Positions 24,061 through 33,119 of a stretch of 64,000 nucleotides of DNA are shown piece by piece; position 1 is the first letter of the stretch; the number at the start of each line of letters is the position of its first letter. The notes below the pieces were generated by a model that was not told the DNA's origin, ran no database searches, and was given only the letters and a program-made list of their open reading frames with translations. The stretch spans positions 62,001-126,000 of the forward strand of contig NZ_STGF01000005.1 in NCBI RefSeq assembly GCF_005222705.1, given 5' to 3'. The stretch comes from Paenibacillus sp. SY21-1 (GTDB lineage Bacteria > Bacillota > Bacilli > Paenibacillales > Paenibacillaceae). Both the position numbers and the translations under genes were made by a program.

Positions 24061-25290
24061 ATGAATAAGACAGAGGTTGAAAATCGAGGACTTGCCCGTT
24101 GGCGCCTCGCCATTTATTTTATTTTTTTGCTATGCGGAATGGCCTCGGCCTCTTGGATTTCGCGTACGCCGGCCATTCGGGATACGCTTGAAGTATCTAC
24201 CGGGCAGATGGGCTGGATTATTTTTGGACTCTCGGCCGGTTCCATTCTTGGCTTGCTTTCGGCAAGCCAGATGATAGCTGGAAAGGGCGGCCGATTCTCA
24301 ATGGTTGTCGGACTTCTCGTTTCAGGAGTAGGTTTGGCGGTTGTCGCTTCAGGCAACGCGTTGATCATTCATCCGGCAGTCGTATTCGCAGGGCTCGCTA
24401 TATTCGGCTTTGGCTTTGGGCTCTGCGATGTGGCGATGAACGTAGAGGGTACGATGATTGAGAAGAAATTAAACAAATCGCTGATGACCGGCTTTCATGC
24501 GGTATTTAGTCTGGGAACGTTTATCGGCGCTTTGGCGGGCTGGCTGGCGGTTAAGCTGCATGTATCCGTTTCGCTTCATTTGCTGTTTGTTGTATTCGTG
24601 CTAATCGGGGGAACGTCGCTGCTCTATCGATTGGTGCCTGCCGGAACCGGGAAAGAGGAGAAGACTCTCACAGGAAAGAAAATGTTAACCGCCAGAGAGC
24701 GGCTGGCTGTGTGGAGGGAGCCGAGGACGCTGCTGCTTGGCGTCATTATTCTGGGTATGTCCTTTGCAGAAGGTTCGGCCAACGATTGGCTTCCGCTCAT
24801 TATGGTCGACGGCTATGGCACTACCGCAACTGCCGGCTCGTTTGTGTACGGGCTGTTCGTTGCCGCGATGACTATTTTTCGCGCTGTGGGAGGCAAACTG
24901 CTCGATGCGTTCGGCAGGGTGGCCATTTTGCGGGCGTCAGCAGTGTCCGCAGTTGCAGGCTTGCTGATCGTCATGCTAAGCGATCATTATTTGATAGCGT
25001 CAATCGGCGTTGTTCTTTGGGGCTTTGGCAGTGCCTTCGGATTTCCGGTGGCGCTGTCGGCGGCAGGGGATAATCCCGAGGGGGTAGCGGCCAGAGTCGG
25101 AGCAGTAGCAACCGCTGGCTATATGGCCTTTCTCGTCGGCCCGCCGACGCTTGGCATGCTTGGCGAATCCATCGGGCTAAGGCAGGCGCTGATCTTTGTG
25201 CTGATCGGCATTGTGTGCGCCGGCATGGCGTCAGGGGCGTCCCGGCCTGTAGCAGAAAAGCGCGAACCATCAGGCGAGCGGACCGTGTAG
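24061..25290 (+). CDS. MFS transporter (YbjJ/fucose-permease-like)
   Basis: 409 residues from the ATG at 24061 (SD GAAAGGAAA), with 12 hydrophobic segments. WISRTPAIRDTL in the first loop, FGFGFGLCDVAMNVEG in segment 4 and the mid-protein MLTARERLAVWREP loop fit the YbjJ-like MFS branch. It lies in an apparent operon with the ROK regulator, so the substrate is probably a sugar or sugar derivative, but direction and substrate are unknown. Confidence 0.88.
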   Translation: MNKTEVENRGLARWRLAIYFIFLLCGMASASWISRTPAIRDTLEVSTGQMGWIIFGLSAGSILGLLSASQMIAGKGGRFSMVVGLLVSGVGLAVVASGNALIIHPAVVFAGLAIFGFGFGLCDVAMNVEGTMIEKKLNKSLMTGFHAVFSLGTFIGALAGWLAVKLHVSVSLHLLFVVFVLIGGTSLLYRLVPAGTGKEEKTLTGKKMLTARERLAVWREPRTLLLGVIILGMSFAEGSANDWLPLIMVDGYGTTATAGSFVYGLFVAAMTIFRAVGGKLLDAFGRVAILRASAVSAVAGLLIVMLSDHYLIASIGVVLWGFGSAFGFPVALSAAGDNPEGVAARVGAVATAGYMAFLVGPPTLGMLGESIGLRQALIFVLIGIVCAGMASGASRPVAEKREPSGERTV

Positions 25291-25378
25291 AGAAGGGGCA
25301 AATCGGGAACAAGAAAGCCGCCGCAGCCCGGTGCCAGTCAGAACTGCGCATGACCGATCCAGGCCGCAGCGGCTGCGA

Positions 25379-25411
25379 TTGAAGGCGGATGCTTCTGTCA
25401 GCCGCCTTCAC
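25379..25411. terminator. Convergent hairpin between the MFS and HD-GYP genes
   Basis: TGAAGGCGG and CCGCCTTCA form a perfect 9-bp stem between converging genes. It lacks a T tract, so efficiency is uncertain. Confidence 0.4.
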
Positions 25412-25422
25412 CCGATTAGATG

Positions 25423-26457
25423 CTACTGGTATTGCTGCTCAGCTTCAGCATGCTGCAGAAGCTCCAGAAACGAATCAACGACCGCCGGATCGAAATGTTT
25501 GCCGCGCTGCTCGCGAATGAACGAGATTGCGCGTTCGGCGGTCCATTTCTCCTTGTAGGGCCTCGCGCTGGTCAGGGCGTCGAATACGTCGACAACGCTG
25601 ACGATACGCGCCTCGATTGGAATTTCCTCCTCGCAGAGCCGCTGCGGATACCCGCTTCCATCCCATTTCTCATGATGGTACATAATAATATTTTTGCCCG
25701 TTGTCAGCTCGTTGGCAAGCAACTCGTCGTTGAATTCCATATATATTTTCTCGATAATATCGGCGCCGATCTGGGTATGCATCTCGACGATTTGCCGTTC
25801 ATAGTAGGCAAGCTGGCCGGGCTTGTAGAGAATGCCTTCAGGAATGCCGGATTTGCCGATATCGTGGAGGATGCTGGCGTTCGCGATTTGATTGATTTTC
25901 TCCAGATTCCAGCCCAGCTGCAGCCGATTGTTGTGATAGACGGTCAGCCGGCGGGTCAGCTCGCGCACGCGAACAAGATGCTCCTCGATGCCGGGATCAC
26001 GGATTTCACAGGAAATGGCGAGCACCTTGAGCATAGAGCTTTGCAGCTTGCTGATGCGCTCCTCCGGCAGGTAGTAGCCGCTTCTCAATTGCTCCAGTTC
26101 TCTGAATACGCCGACGTAATAAGTCGCTTGCCCGATTTCAAACGGCGTAATCGTTATCGAGGAATGCCAAAGGCTTTCATCGCGGCGGCGGTTCGTAAAT
26201 ACGCCTGACCAGGCTTTGCCGCTGGCAAGCGATCGTTTCATGTGCTCGTGGGTAGTTCTCGGGGTGTAGGAGGTGCGCACGATGCTCGCCTTCTGATTGA
26301 CCACTTCTTGCTGCGTGTAGCCGGTAATTTTCTCGTAAGCCGCGTTGACCGCGATGATCTGATGCTGGCTGTCGGTGAGCATCACCGCATCAGCCAGCTT
26401 TAAAAAAGGGATTAGCATTGCCGGCAGAGTGTCCATGTTGTTGTGTGTTCCTTCCAT
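25423..26457 (-). CDS. PAS-HD-GYP cyclic-di-GMP phosphodiesterase
   Basis: 344 residues, cytosolic. A PAS domain (about 15-125; VMLTDSQHQIIAVNAAYEKITGYT) is linked to a canonical HD-GYP domain: HLVRVRELTRRL, ILHDIGKSGIPEGIL, HHEKWDGSGYP and DVFDALTSARPYKEKW. All metal ligands appear intact, so hydrolysis of c-di-GMP to GMP is expected. Its ATG abuts the helicase stop codon (TAAATG), so the two genes are co-transcribed despite unrelated roles. Confidence 0.92.
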   Translation of the reverse strand: MEGTHNNMDTLPAMLIPFLKLADAVMLTDSQHQIIAVNAAYEKITGYTQQEVVNQKASIVRTSYTPRTTHEHMKRSLASGKAWSGVFTNRRRDESLWHSSITITPFEIGQATYYVGVFRELEQLRSGYYLPEERISKLQSSMLKVLAISCEIRDPGIEEHLVRVRELTRRLTVYHNNRLQLGWNLEKINQIANASILHDIGKSGIPEGILYKPGQLAYYERQIVEMHTQIGADIIEKIYMEFNDELLANELTTGKNIIMYHHEKWDGSGYPQRLCEEEIPIEARIVSVVDVFDALTSARPYKEKWTAERAISFIREQRGKHFDPAVVDSFLELLQHAEAEQQYQ

Positions 26458-28662
26458 TTATCTTTTTCGGGCGGGCAGCTGCTTGGAGCCCTGCTCCATC
26501 GGCGCTCCGCAGAGCGGGCAGGCGCGGGAGGCTTCCTCCGCCTCCGCGGCGGTGTTGATGCGCTGCCATACTTCGCAGGCAGCGCCGGTGCAGAGCCAGG
26601 CCAAGGCGGTTCCGCCGCCGGCCTGGCTGCCATTGTCGCCGGCCGGCGGCGTTTCGCCCAGGGCCGAGCGGATGAAGCGCGACCATTCCGCAGGCTGGCC
26701 GCGATAGACGGCGGGGGAGCTGATGTACAGCTCCTCCATCGCTCTTGTGACGGCGACATAAGCGAGTCGCCGTTCCTCCTCCAGCGCGCCGGCCAGCGGG
26801 TCGGCGCCGCTCTGGAGCGAGGCGCGGTCGCTGTGCTTGTCCGCGGCCAGCGCAGAGCTGTGGGGGAGGATGCCCTCGGACGCCCCCAGCAGGAAGACGA
26901 CGGGGAACTCCAGCCCCTTCGCCCGGTGGATCGACATGAGCGAAATCGCGCCGCTGCCTGCCGTGCCGCTTCCCTCGCGCGCGAGCGCGCCGTGCTTGTC
27001 GGCCAGCTCATCCACATAAGCGATAAACGCTTCGATTGTCGTGTACGCGGAGGCGGCCTGGATCAGCTCGTCGAGCATCTCCTTCAAGCTTTCCTTATGC
27101 TCCGTCAGCTCATGGCGGCTGCCCGTTTCCATATACTGATCGTAGAACGATTGACGCAGCTGTCTGATTGCGTCGGCTGGCGGCAAAGCGCCAATCGTCT
27201 TGATCAGGTTGATGCGCTCCTTCACCTTTTCCTTTTGAAAATCCTTTAACGCAGGATAGTCGAGCAAATGGATGAGCGGCCATTTTTTGGCGCGCAGCCG
27301 ATCCTGGGACTCGATATGGGTAAGCGCTTGCTCCCGATTGACATACAGCGTCGGCAGCATGGCCTCGATTGCCCCGAAATGTCTTCGGTCCAGCGTGAGC
27401 CGCAAATGTCCAAGCAGCGGGCGGACGGTCGCATGCTCGTAGAACAGCTTGCCGTCGCCGTAATCGACGAAGGGCAGCTGGCGCAGCAGCAGCTGCTCAA
27501 GCAGCGCCCTGCCGCTGCTTGCCGTACGATACAGCACGGCGAAGTCCCCAAAGCTGCGTTTGCCTTCGCCCACCTCTTTTTCGATTGTGGCGGCTATGAG
27601 CAGCGCTTCCTCCTGCGTTGACTTGAGCCTTGCGTAGGAGAGGGCGGTTCCCTGGCCGTGCACGGCCAGCAGCGTTTTGTCCTTGCGCTCCTTGTTGTGG
27701 GCAATGATGGCATTGCCCAGCCCGACGATACGCGAGGTGGAGCGGTAATTCACATCGAGCGTAATGGTTGCCGCTCCCGGGTATTGGGCGTCAAAGCCGA
27801 GGATGTAGTCGCTTCGCGCGCCGTTAAACGAGTAGATCGTCTGATCGTCGTCGCCGACGACCATCAGGTTGCGATGCTTGTCCGCAAGCATTTGAACGAG
27901 TACATACTGCACTTGATTCGTATCCTGAAATTCATCGACCATAATAAAGCGGAAGCGCTGCTGGAGCGCGGATAGAAGCGCTTCGTCCCGCCGGAGCAAG
28001 CGATACGTCTCCAGCAGGAGGTCGTCGTAATCCATTCGGTGCTGCTCCTGCTTCCACTGCTCGTAGCGGGTGAACAGGAGCTTGAGCTCCAGCTCCTCTG
28101 TCGTCGTCTCGGGCAGCGTGTCCAGCTCGACCATTCTCAGCTTTAAGGCAGATAACCTGGCGAGCAGCGTCTCCGGCTCATATTCATGGACAAGCGGCAG
28201 CTCGCGCATCAGTCGTTTGAAAAAAACATGCTTTTGCCCTGTCTCTCCGAGAATCGCCTGCGTGTAGCCCTGACGGCGCAGCAGCTGCAGGCAAAAGGAA
28301 TGAAAGGTTCGCGCCTCGACTGCCGCTGCGGCTTGCGCCCTCAGAAAAGGAAGAGCGCGGATGCGGCTGCGCATCTCGTCCGCGGCTTTGCGGGAGAAGG
28401 TCATCAGGAGCAGCTCCTGAGGCTGCGCTTGGCGCACGGCGAGCAGGTAGGCGGCGCGGCAGACGAGCACCGACGTTTTGCCCGAGCCCGCTCCGGCCAG
28501 CGTAAGCGCCGGACCTTCAAAGTGGCGAACCGCTGCGATTTGCGGGCGATTCAGCGCAATGCCCGCTTGCTCCAGACCGCGAAAAAAAGCCGCATCCGGC
28601 TCCTGAGCGGCCACAAGCTGAAGGCTCGTATGCGCTTCGGCCCGGTCGGCTTCGGGCATCAT
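26458..28662 (-). CDS. UvrD/Rep-like SF1A DNA helicase with a C-terminal zinc-ribbon-like tail
   Basis: 734 residues. SF1 motifs in order: Walker A GAGSGKTSVLVCRAAYLL, motif Ia MTFSRKAADEM, motif II MVDEFQDTN, motif III VVGDDDQTIYSFNGA, motif IV NYRSTSRI, motif V MSIHRAKGLEFPVVFL and motif VI EERRLAYVAVTRAMEELYIS. It unwinds DNA 3' to 5' in repair or replication restart. The last 60 residues carry CTGAAC and CPLC (C-x4-C, C-x2-C), a zinc-ribbon-like addition not found in PcrA. A separate pcrA is expected elsewhere. The start is ATG; a second ATG is adjacent. Confidence 0.92.
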   Translation of the reverse strand: MMPEADRAEAHTSLQLVAAQEPDAAFFRGLEQAGIALNRPQIAAVRHFEGPALTLAGAGSGKTSVLVCRAAYLLAVRQAQPQELLLMTFSRKAADEMRSRIRALPFLRAQAAAAVEARTFHSFCLQLLRRQGYTQAILGETGQKHVFFKRLMRELPLVHEYEPETLLARLSALKLRMVELDTLPETTTEELELKLLFTRYEQWKQEQHRMDYDDLLLETYRLLRRDEALLSALQQRFRFIMVDEFQDTNQVQYVLVQMLADKHRNLMVVGDDDQTIYSFNGARSDYILGFDAQYPGAATITLDVNYRSTSRIVGLGNAIIAHNKERKDKTLLAVHGQGTALSYARLKSTQEEALLIAATIEKEVGEGKRSFGDFAVLYRTASSGRALLEQLLLRQLPFVDYGDGKLFYEHATVRPLLGHLRLTLDRRHFGAIEAMLPTLYVNREQALTHIESQDRLRAKKWPLIHLLDYPALKDFQKEKVKERINLIKTIGALPPADAIRQLRQSFYDQYMETGSRHELTEHKESLKEMLDELIQAASAYTTIEAFIAYVDELADKHGALAREGSGTAGSGAISLMSIHRAKGLEFPVVFLLGASEGILPHSSALAADKHSDRASLQSGADPLAGALEEERRLAYVAVTRAMEELYISSPAVYRGQPAEWSRFIRSALGETPPAGDNGSQAGGGTALAWLCTGAACEVWQRINTAAEAEEASRACPLCGAPMEQGSKQLPARKR

Positions 28663-28777
28663 GCGATTGCGCAGTCCCGCTGGAAAGGTATAATAGGATT
28701 GATTCAGCTTGGATCACCTTCAAATTCAAATAATGATTCTATTATAGCAGATTGCTTGCGGAAAGAGGGAGATAGAG

Positions 28778-29335
28778 ATGATAGATCAGGCAAAGCGGGA
28801 AGATGCTGGAGAGGTGCTGCCGCTCTTGCTTTCCGCGATTGGAGAGATCGCCTATTCGCTGGCCGGAACCGAGCGGCCGGATGAGGCGGCGGACATTTTG
28901 GCCGAATTCTACGCAAAGGAAAACAACAGGCTAAGCTATCGGCATGCGCTTGTTTTCCGGGAGGAAGGCAGGGCAGTCGGCATGCTGCTCGCCTACCCGG
29001 GAGACAACGCGGCGGAGCTTGACCGGCCGCTTGCGGAACGCCCGGGCAGAAGCGGGGGCGGCATTGTGACGGAAGCCAGAAGCGGGGACTACTACTTGGA
29101 CTCGCTCGCCGTCCGCGCCGACTGCCAGGGACGCGGCATTGCCAAGGCGCTTATTGGCGCTTTTGAGCGGCGCGGCGCTGCCGCCGGTATCGAGCGGCTC
29201 TCGCTGATCGTGGAGCAGGGCAATGACCATGCGCAGAAGCTGTATGCGCGGCTTGGCTATAGGGAGGACGGCGAGCTTGATATCCATGGCGGGCGCTATA
29301 CACGGATGATCAAGCCAGCAGGAATCGACCGGTAA
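28778..29335 (+). CDS. GNAT-family N-acetyltransferase
   Basis: 185 residues with the GNAT core near the C-terminus: YYLDSLAVRADCQGRGIAKALI (acetyl-CoA-binding motif with QGRGIA) and VEQGNDHAQKLYARLGYREDG. SD AAAGAGGGAG. It is divergent from the helicase gene. The acetyl acceptor cannot be predicted. Confidence 0.9.
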   Translation: MIDQAKREDAGEVLPLLLSAIGEIAYSLAGTERPDEAADILAEFYAKENNRLSYRHALVFREEGRAVGMLLAYPGDNAAELDRPLAERPGRSGGGIVTEARSGDYYLDSLAVRADCQGRGIAKALIGAFERRGAAAGIERLSLIVEQGNDHAQKLYARLGYREDGELDIHGGRYTRMIKPAGIDR

Positions 29336-29447
29336 ACTCGCATTTCCCGGCATAAAAGTTCAATATGGTATAAAAAGGGAAGCTGCTGTAAGATGAACAT
29401 AACGTCCGAGAAACGGACGCCAGTACCGGTCGAAGCGGAGTGTGCCC

Positions 29448-30746
29448 ATGATGTCCAATACCAGCTTTAAATCGAAATTAGCTTACAGCTCGGGGAATTT
29501 GTCCATTAATTTATTTGCCCAGGCGTTTGCGTCCTACATTGTGTTTTATTATGTGGATGTGCTGGGTGTAAGGCCTGCGCTGATCAGTGCGGCGATGGTT
29601 GCGCACGGGATTGTAAATGCGCTGTTGAATCCGTTTTTCGGCCATCTGTCTGATCGCACAAGCTCCCGGTTCGGACGGAGAATTCCTTATATGCTGTTTG
29701 GCATGGTTCCGCTTGCGGCGCTGTTCACGGCGGTATGGTTCCCGATAGGCGAGGGACAGACGCTGTTTTGGTATTTTTTAACGATCGTCCTGTTGTATGA
29801 TGTGATGTTCGTCATGGTGGCGCTCAACTATTCGGCGTTGTTCCCGGAAATGTTCACAACGATTAAAGAACGGGCCGAGGTATCCTCCTGGCGCCAGATG
29901 TTCGGCATAATCGGGATGATTATTGGCGTGGCGCTGCCGCCAGTGCTGTACAGCAATATGGGCTGGGGACCGATGGGCGCTGTTTTCGCGGCGATTTCCC
30001 TCATCTTTTTGGTGGTCATGGTCGTCTCCAGCAAGGAGACGAAGACGACTCGCCATGAAACAATCGGACTTTGGTCGTCTTTGAAGCTGACCTTTTCGAA
30101 CAAAGCGTTTGTTTATTTTGTCGCGGGCAGCTTTTTTGTCCAGTTTTCGTTTGCCTTGCTTCCGGCTGCTATTCCTTTCTTCACCAAATATGTGCTCGGC
30201 GCGACCGAAATGGGCAATACGTACATGCTGGGAGCTATTTTCGTGTCGGCGATTCCTTGCGTGTACATATGGAGCAGGCTGCTTCAGCGGTTTGGGCCGC
30301 GCCATACCGTCCTGCTGGCGGCGGGCATCTATGGGCTGGCGATGGTGCCGTTTCTGTTTTTCACAAGCTTGACCGGGGCGGTCATCGGCGGCGTAACGAT
30401 CGGGATCGGGCTTGCAGGCTTGCTCGTGCTGCTGGACGTGCTGCTGTCCGAAGTCATTGATGAGGATGAGCGTCGGACAGGCGCCAGGCGCGAAGGAATG
30501 TATTTTGGCATGAACGGATTTATTGTCAAATGGGGCGTTTCGCTGCAAGCGGTGGTGCTGGGGCTAATCCTTGAGGCTACGGGCTATGTGAAGGATGCCC
30601 AGCAATCCGCCGCCGCCGTATGGGGCATTCGCTCCATGCTGAGCGTACTGCCGCTTGCAGCCGTCGCCATCGCGCTGCTGTTCTTCTACCTGTATCCGAT
30701 TCGGCGTTCAGGCTCGGCCAAGCCGGAGATAGGCCACAAGGCATAA
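29448..30746 (+). CDS. GPH-family sugar:cation symporter (MFS)
   Basis: 432 residues from the ATG at 29448 (GGAG seven bases upstream; a GTG two codons earlier is possible), with 12 hydrophobic segments. The N-terminal half shows the GPH pattern KLAYSSGNLSINLFAQAFASYIVFYY and GHLSDRTSSRFGRRIPYMLFG. Members such as XynP, YicJ and MelB import pentosides, glucuronides or galactosides with Na+ or H+. The gene lies just before a xyloside-type ABC/GH43 island, so a xylo-oligosaccharide or related substrate is plausible. Confidence 0.88.
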   Translation: MMSNTSFKSKLAYSSGNLSINLFAQAFASYIVFYYVDVLGVRPALISAAMVAHGIVNALLNPFFGHLSDRTSSRFGRRIPYMLFGMVPLAALFTAVWFPIGEGQTLFWYFLTIVLLYDVMFVMVALNYSALFPEMFTTIKERAEVSSWRQMFGIIGMIIGVALPPVLYSNMGWGPMGAVFAAISLIFLVVMVVSSKETKTTRHETIGLWSSLKLTFSNKAFVYFVAGSFFVQFSFALLPAAIPFFTKYVLGATEMGNTYMLGAIFVSAIPCVYIWSRLLQRFGPRHTVLLAAGIYGLAMVPFLFFTSLTGAVIGGVTIGIGLAGLLVLLDVLLSEVIDEDERRTGARREGMYFGMNGFIVKWGVSLQAVVLGLILEATGYVKDAQQSAAAVWGIRSMLSVLPLAAVAIALLFFYLYPIRRSGSAKPEIGHKA

Positions 30747-30833
30747 GCAAAGCGTTTTCTGCCGGCACCAGCGCCTAGGGCACACCGCTTCAAGTGACGC
30801 GGATTGGAAGTTGCCCAATAAGCCCGTTTCTAA

Positions 30834-30920
30834 TGAATGTTAAAAATAGGAACAAAAAAATCGTCTTTTCTTGTGAAATGGATGTTACCACACACCCATT
30901 CAAGAAAAAACGATTTTTTT
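30834..30920. repeat. Long-hairpin repeat, copy A (left edge of the sugar island)
   Basis: Bases 30834-30901 match 39762-39830 at roughly 85 per cent over 69 aligned positions. Copy A also folds on itself: the A7-TCGTCTTTTCTTG arm pairs with CAAGAAAAAACGA-T8 over about 20 bp with one mismatch. Copy B lacks the second arm. Confidence 0.7.
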
Positions 30921-30944
30921 TACGTCATCAGACGATTTTTATTT

Positions 30945-31106
30945 AGGGCGTGTCTGAAAACCCGTTCAGTGGCACCATTCAACGCCTTTTCGCCCCCTGC
31001 TTCGTTCCGTTGCTTGATGTACCTCCGGTACACCTTCACAAACGCGCCTTGCACGGGACGAAAATTCGGAAAAATTTGCTGTCCTCAGCGTTCTCAGACA
31101 CTCCCT
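30945..31106. mobile_element. MITE-like element with terminal inverted repeats
   Basis: A 162-bp segment bounded by AGGGCGTGTCTGAAAAC on the left and, in reverse complement, AGGGAGTGTCTGAGAAC on the right (about 16 of 20 terminal bases match). It has no coding capacity. The flanking bases are TA on both sides (TTTAGGG/CCCTAGG), which may be the target duplication. A transposase must act in trans if it is mobile. Confidence 0.6.
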
Positions 31107-31168
31107 AGGTAAAAATAATACACCTTAATCCGTCTAAATCCTGAACCGCTTTTCCAATGGGTTGTTCC

Positions 31169-31174
31169 TATAAT
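31169..31174 (+). promoter_or_regulatory. -10 element of the sugar ABC operon
   Basis: A consensus TATAAT lies 40 bp before the first permease gene without a good -35, which suggests an activator-dependent promoter (the YesN-type regulator downstream is the obvious candidate). Confidence 0.45.
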
Positions 31175-31213
31175 GAATTTATGAATAAGGACCAACGCAG
31201 GAGGTAGACAGCT

Positions 31214-32146
31214 ATGGCTATTGTGGCCGAGAAAGCAAAGCAATCCAATAAAAGGGGCTGGTGGAATCAGTACCGAAAGGAAGCAGTTGTGGGATGGCTT
31301 TTTCTCGCTCCGGAAGCGATCGGGATTATTGCGCTTGCCATTTTCCCCTTGCTTTTTTCATTATTTCTAAGTTTTACGAATTGGAATCTCATTGGCGGAT
31401 TTAAAGAGATGGAATTTGTTGGATTTGGTAATTTCGAAAGAATGGCTGAGGATTCAAAGTTCTGGAAGGGTCTGAAGAACAACTTGTACTTTACGGCTGT
31501 AACAGTTCCGTTTGGCCTCATTATTGCGATGATTATGGCTGTTCTTGTACACACAAAGGTTTATGCCAAAAGTCTGTTCAAGATCTTGTTTTTTATCCCT
31601 TATATTTGCTCGACCGTCGCGATTGCTGCCGTGTGGGCCGCGCTTTATCACCCTTCAAGCGGACCGATCAATCAGTTTCTAATGGGTATTGGCATCGATT
31701 CCCCTCCGAAATGGCTCGTTGATTCCGAATATGCCATCGTTGCGATTATGGTTATTGCCATATGGCAGGCTCTTGGCTACCAAATGATTATTTTCCTCGC
31801 TGGCTTGACGCAGATCCCGGAGGATATCTACGAATCAGCCCGAATCGATGGAGCAACAGGTATGCAGCAGTTTTGGTCCATTACGATACCCATGCTGGCG
31901 CCGACAACGTTGTTTTTAACGATTACGACGATTATCGGATCATTCAAAGTTTTTGATCTTATCAAATTTTTGACGGACGGCGGTCCCAATGATGCATCCA
32001 CTGTGCTTGTTTTCAGGATATATGAGGAAGGCTTCATTAACTTTAATATGGGTTACGCATCTGCGATGTCGTGGATACTCTTCCTGCTAGTTATCGCGGT
32101 ATCATCAGTCACTTGGATTGCACAAGCCAGAGGAAAGCGGGCATAA
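31214..32146 (+). CDS. Sugar ABC transporter permease (MalF/LplB/UgpA type)
   Basis: 310 residues with six or so hydrophobic segments and the EAA coupling loop EDIYESARIDGATGMQQFWSITIPML. Start ATG behind GCAGGAGGT. It pairs with the next permease in a CUT1-type importer for oligosaccharides. Its codon use is more AT-rich than the genes before 30.7 kb, as is that of the whole block to 39.5 kb. Confidence 0.93.
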   Translation: MAIVAEKAKQSNKRGWWNQYRKEAVVGWLFLAPEAIGIIALAIFPLLFSLFLSFTNWNLIGGFKEMEFVGFGNFERMAEDSKFWKGLKNNLYFTAVTVPFGLIIAMIMAVLVHTKVYAKSLFKILFFIPYICSTVAIAAVWAALYHPSSGPINQFLMGIGIDSPPKWLVDSEYAIVAIMVIAIWQALGYQMIIFLAGLTQIPEDIYESARIDGATGMQQFWSITIPMLAPTTLFLTITTIIGSFKVFDLIKFLTDGGPNDASTVLVFRIYEEGFINFNMGYASAMSWILFLLVIAVSSVTWIAQARGKRA

Positions 32147-32162
32147 GGAGGGGATGGGGAAA

Positions 32163-32999
32163 ATGTCATTTAAGAACATAAAGCTTGACCGAGTATTTTT
32201 AACCGTTATATTTGGGGCAGTTTCGATTTTGTTTGTTGTCCCGCTGCTCTGGATGTTCTCGGCCTCAGCTAAGCTGGAGCGGGATGTCATGACCTATCCG
32301 ATTCAATGGATTCCACGGGAGTGGAACTGGATCGAGAATTTCCAGAAGGTATGGCTTGAGAATGTGCCGTTTACCTTGTTTTATTGGAATTCCTTCAAGC
32401 TTGCCATTATTTCAACGCTTGCGACCTTGATTTTCTCATCCATGGCTGCATTTGCTTTCTCCAAGCTGCGGACGCCGGGAAAGGGCATCATGTTTGGCCT
32501 GATGATGTCGTTTATGATCATCCCGGATCAGGCTACGCTCGTGCCGCGATTCATTATGATCAAATGGCTGGGCTTGTATAATTCGCATGAGGGAATCATC
32601 CTGATGCTCGCATTTTCGATGTATTTCACCTTCCTGATGAGGCAGTTTATGATAGGAGTTCCCAATGATTTCATCGAAGCAGCGAAAATAGATGGAGCAG
32701 GCTATCTGCGGATATACGCTCAAATTATACTGCCATTGTCGAGGCCAATTCTTGCGACGGCAGGCATTATTAAGTTTATTTGGACGTGGAACGACTATCA
32801 GAATCCGTTGATCTTCTTGTTTACGAAAGAGTTGTTTCCACTGCCGCTTGGCATTCAATTTTTCCGTCAGGAATACTCCAATAATGTCTCGTTAATGATG
32901 ATGGCTGCGGTGTCGGCAATCATTCCGCTTATTATCGTCTTTGTTATTTTGCAGAAGCAGGTAATCAACGGGATCACGGTAGGAGGAGTCAAAGGCTAG
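32163..32999 (+). CDS. Sugar ABC transporter permease (MalG type)
   Basis: 278 residues from the ATG at 32163, chosen for its spacing from AAGGAGGGG; an ATG at 32154 is also in frame. It has six hydrophobic segments and the EAA loop NDFIEAAKIDGAGYLRIYAQIILPL. It follows the MalF-type gene by 16 bp. No ATPase gene is in the island, as is usual for CUT1 systems that share an MsmK/MsmX ATPase. Confidence 0.93.
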   Translation: MSFKNIKLDRVFLTVIFGAVSILFVVPLLWMFSASAKLERDVMTYPIQWIPREWNWIENFQKVWLENVPFTLFYWNSFKLAIISTLATLIFSSMAAFAFSKLRTPGKGIMFGLMMSFMIIPDQATLVPRFIMIKWLGLYNSHEGIILMLAFSMYFTFLMRQFMIGVPNDFIEAAKIDGAGYLRIYAQIILPLSRPILATAGIIKFIWTWNDYQNPLIFLFTKELFPLPLGIQFFRQEYSNNVSLMMMAAVSAIIPLIIVFVILQKQVINGITVGGVKG

Positions 33000-33022
33000 A
33001 GCCTCGGAAGCAAAGTCAAAAA

Positions 33023-33080
33023 AGTGCACGTGAATGACTGACAAATAGTGCACGGTAAATCGCTTTCAAATTGATTATTC
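33023..33080 (+). promoter_or_regulatory. Direct repeats and cre-like site before the solute-binding protein gene
   Basis: AGTGCACG occurs twice (33023-33030 and 33047-33054) at a 24-bp period, about two and a quarter helix turns, as expected for an AraC-type activator. Immediately downstream the complement of 33056-33069 reads TGAAAGCGATTTAC, a catabolite-responsive element lacking only the last two bases of the TGWNANCGNTNWCA consensus. Together they suggest induction by the YesN-type regulator and CcpA repression. Confidence 0.5.
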
Positions 33081-33119
33081 TAGACGTGTAAAGCATAATC
33101 GACGAAAAGGGGATGCAAG

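Noticed and set aside
26443..27249. 268-codon plus-strand frame opposite the helicase gene
   Set aside because: GC-rich antisense shadow; helicase motifs on the other strand are complete.
29778..30548. 256-codon minus-strand frame opposite the GPH symporter
   Set aside because: Shadow frame with His/Arg/Gln-rich product, the expected complement of a membrane-protein gene.
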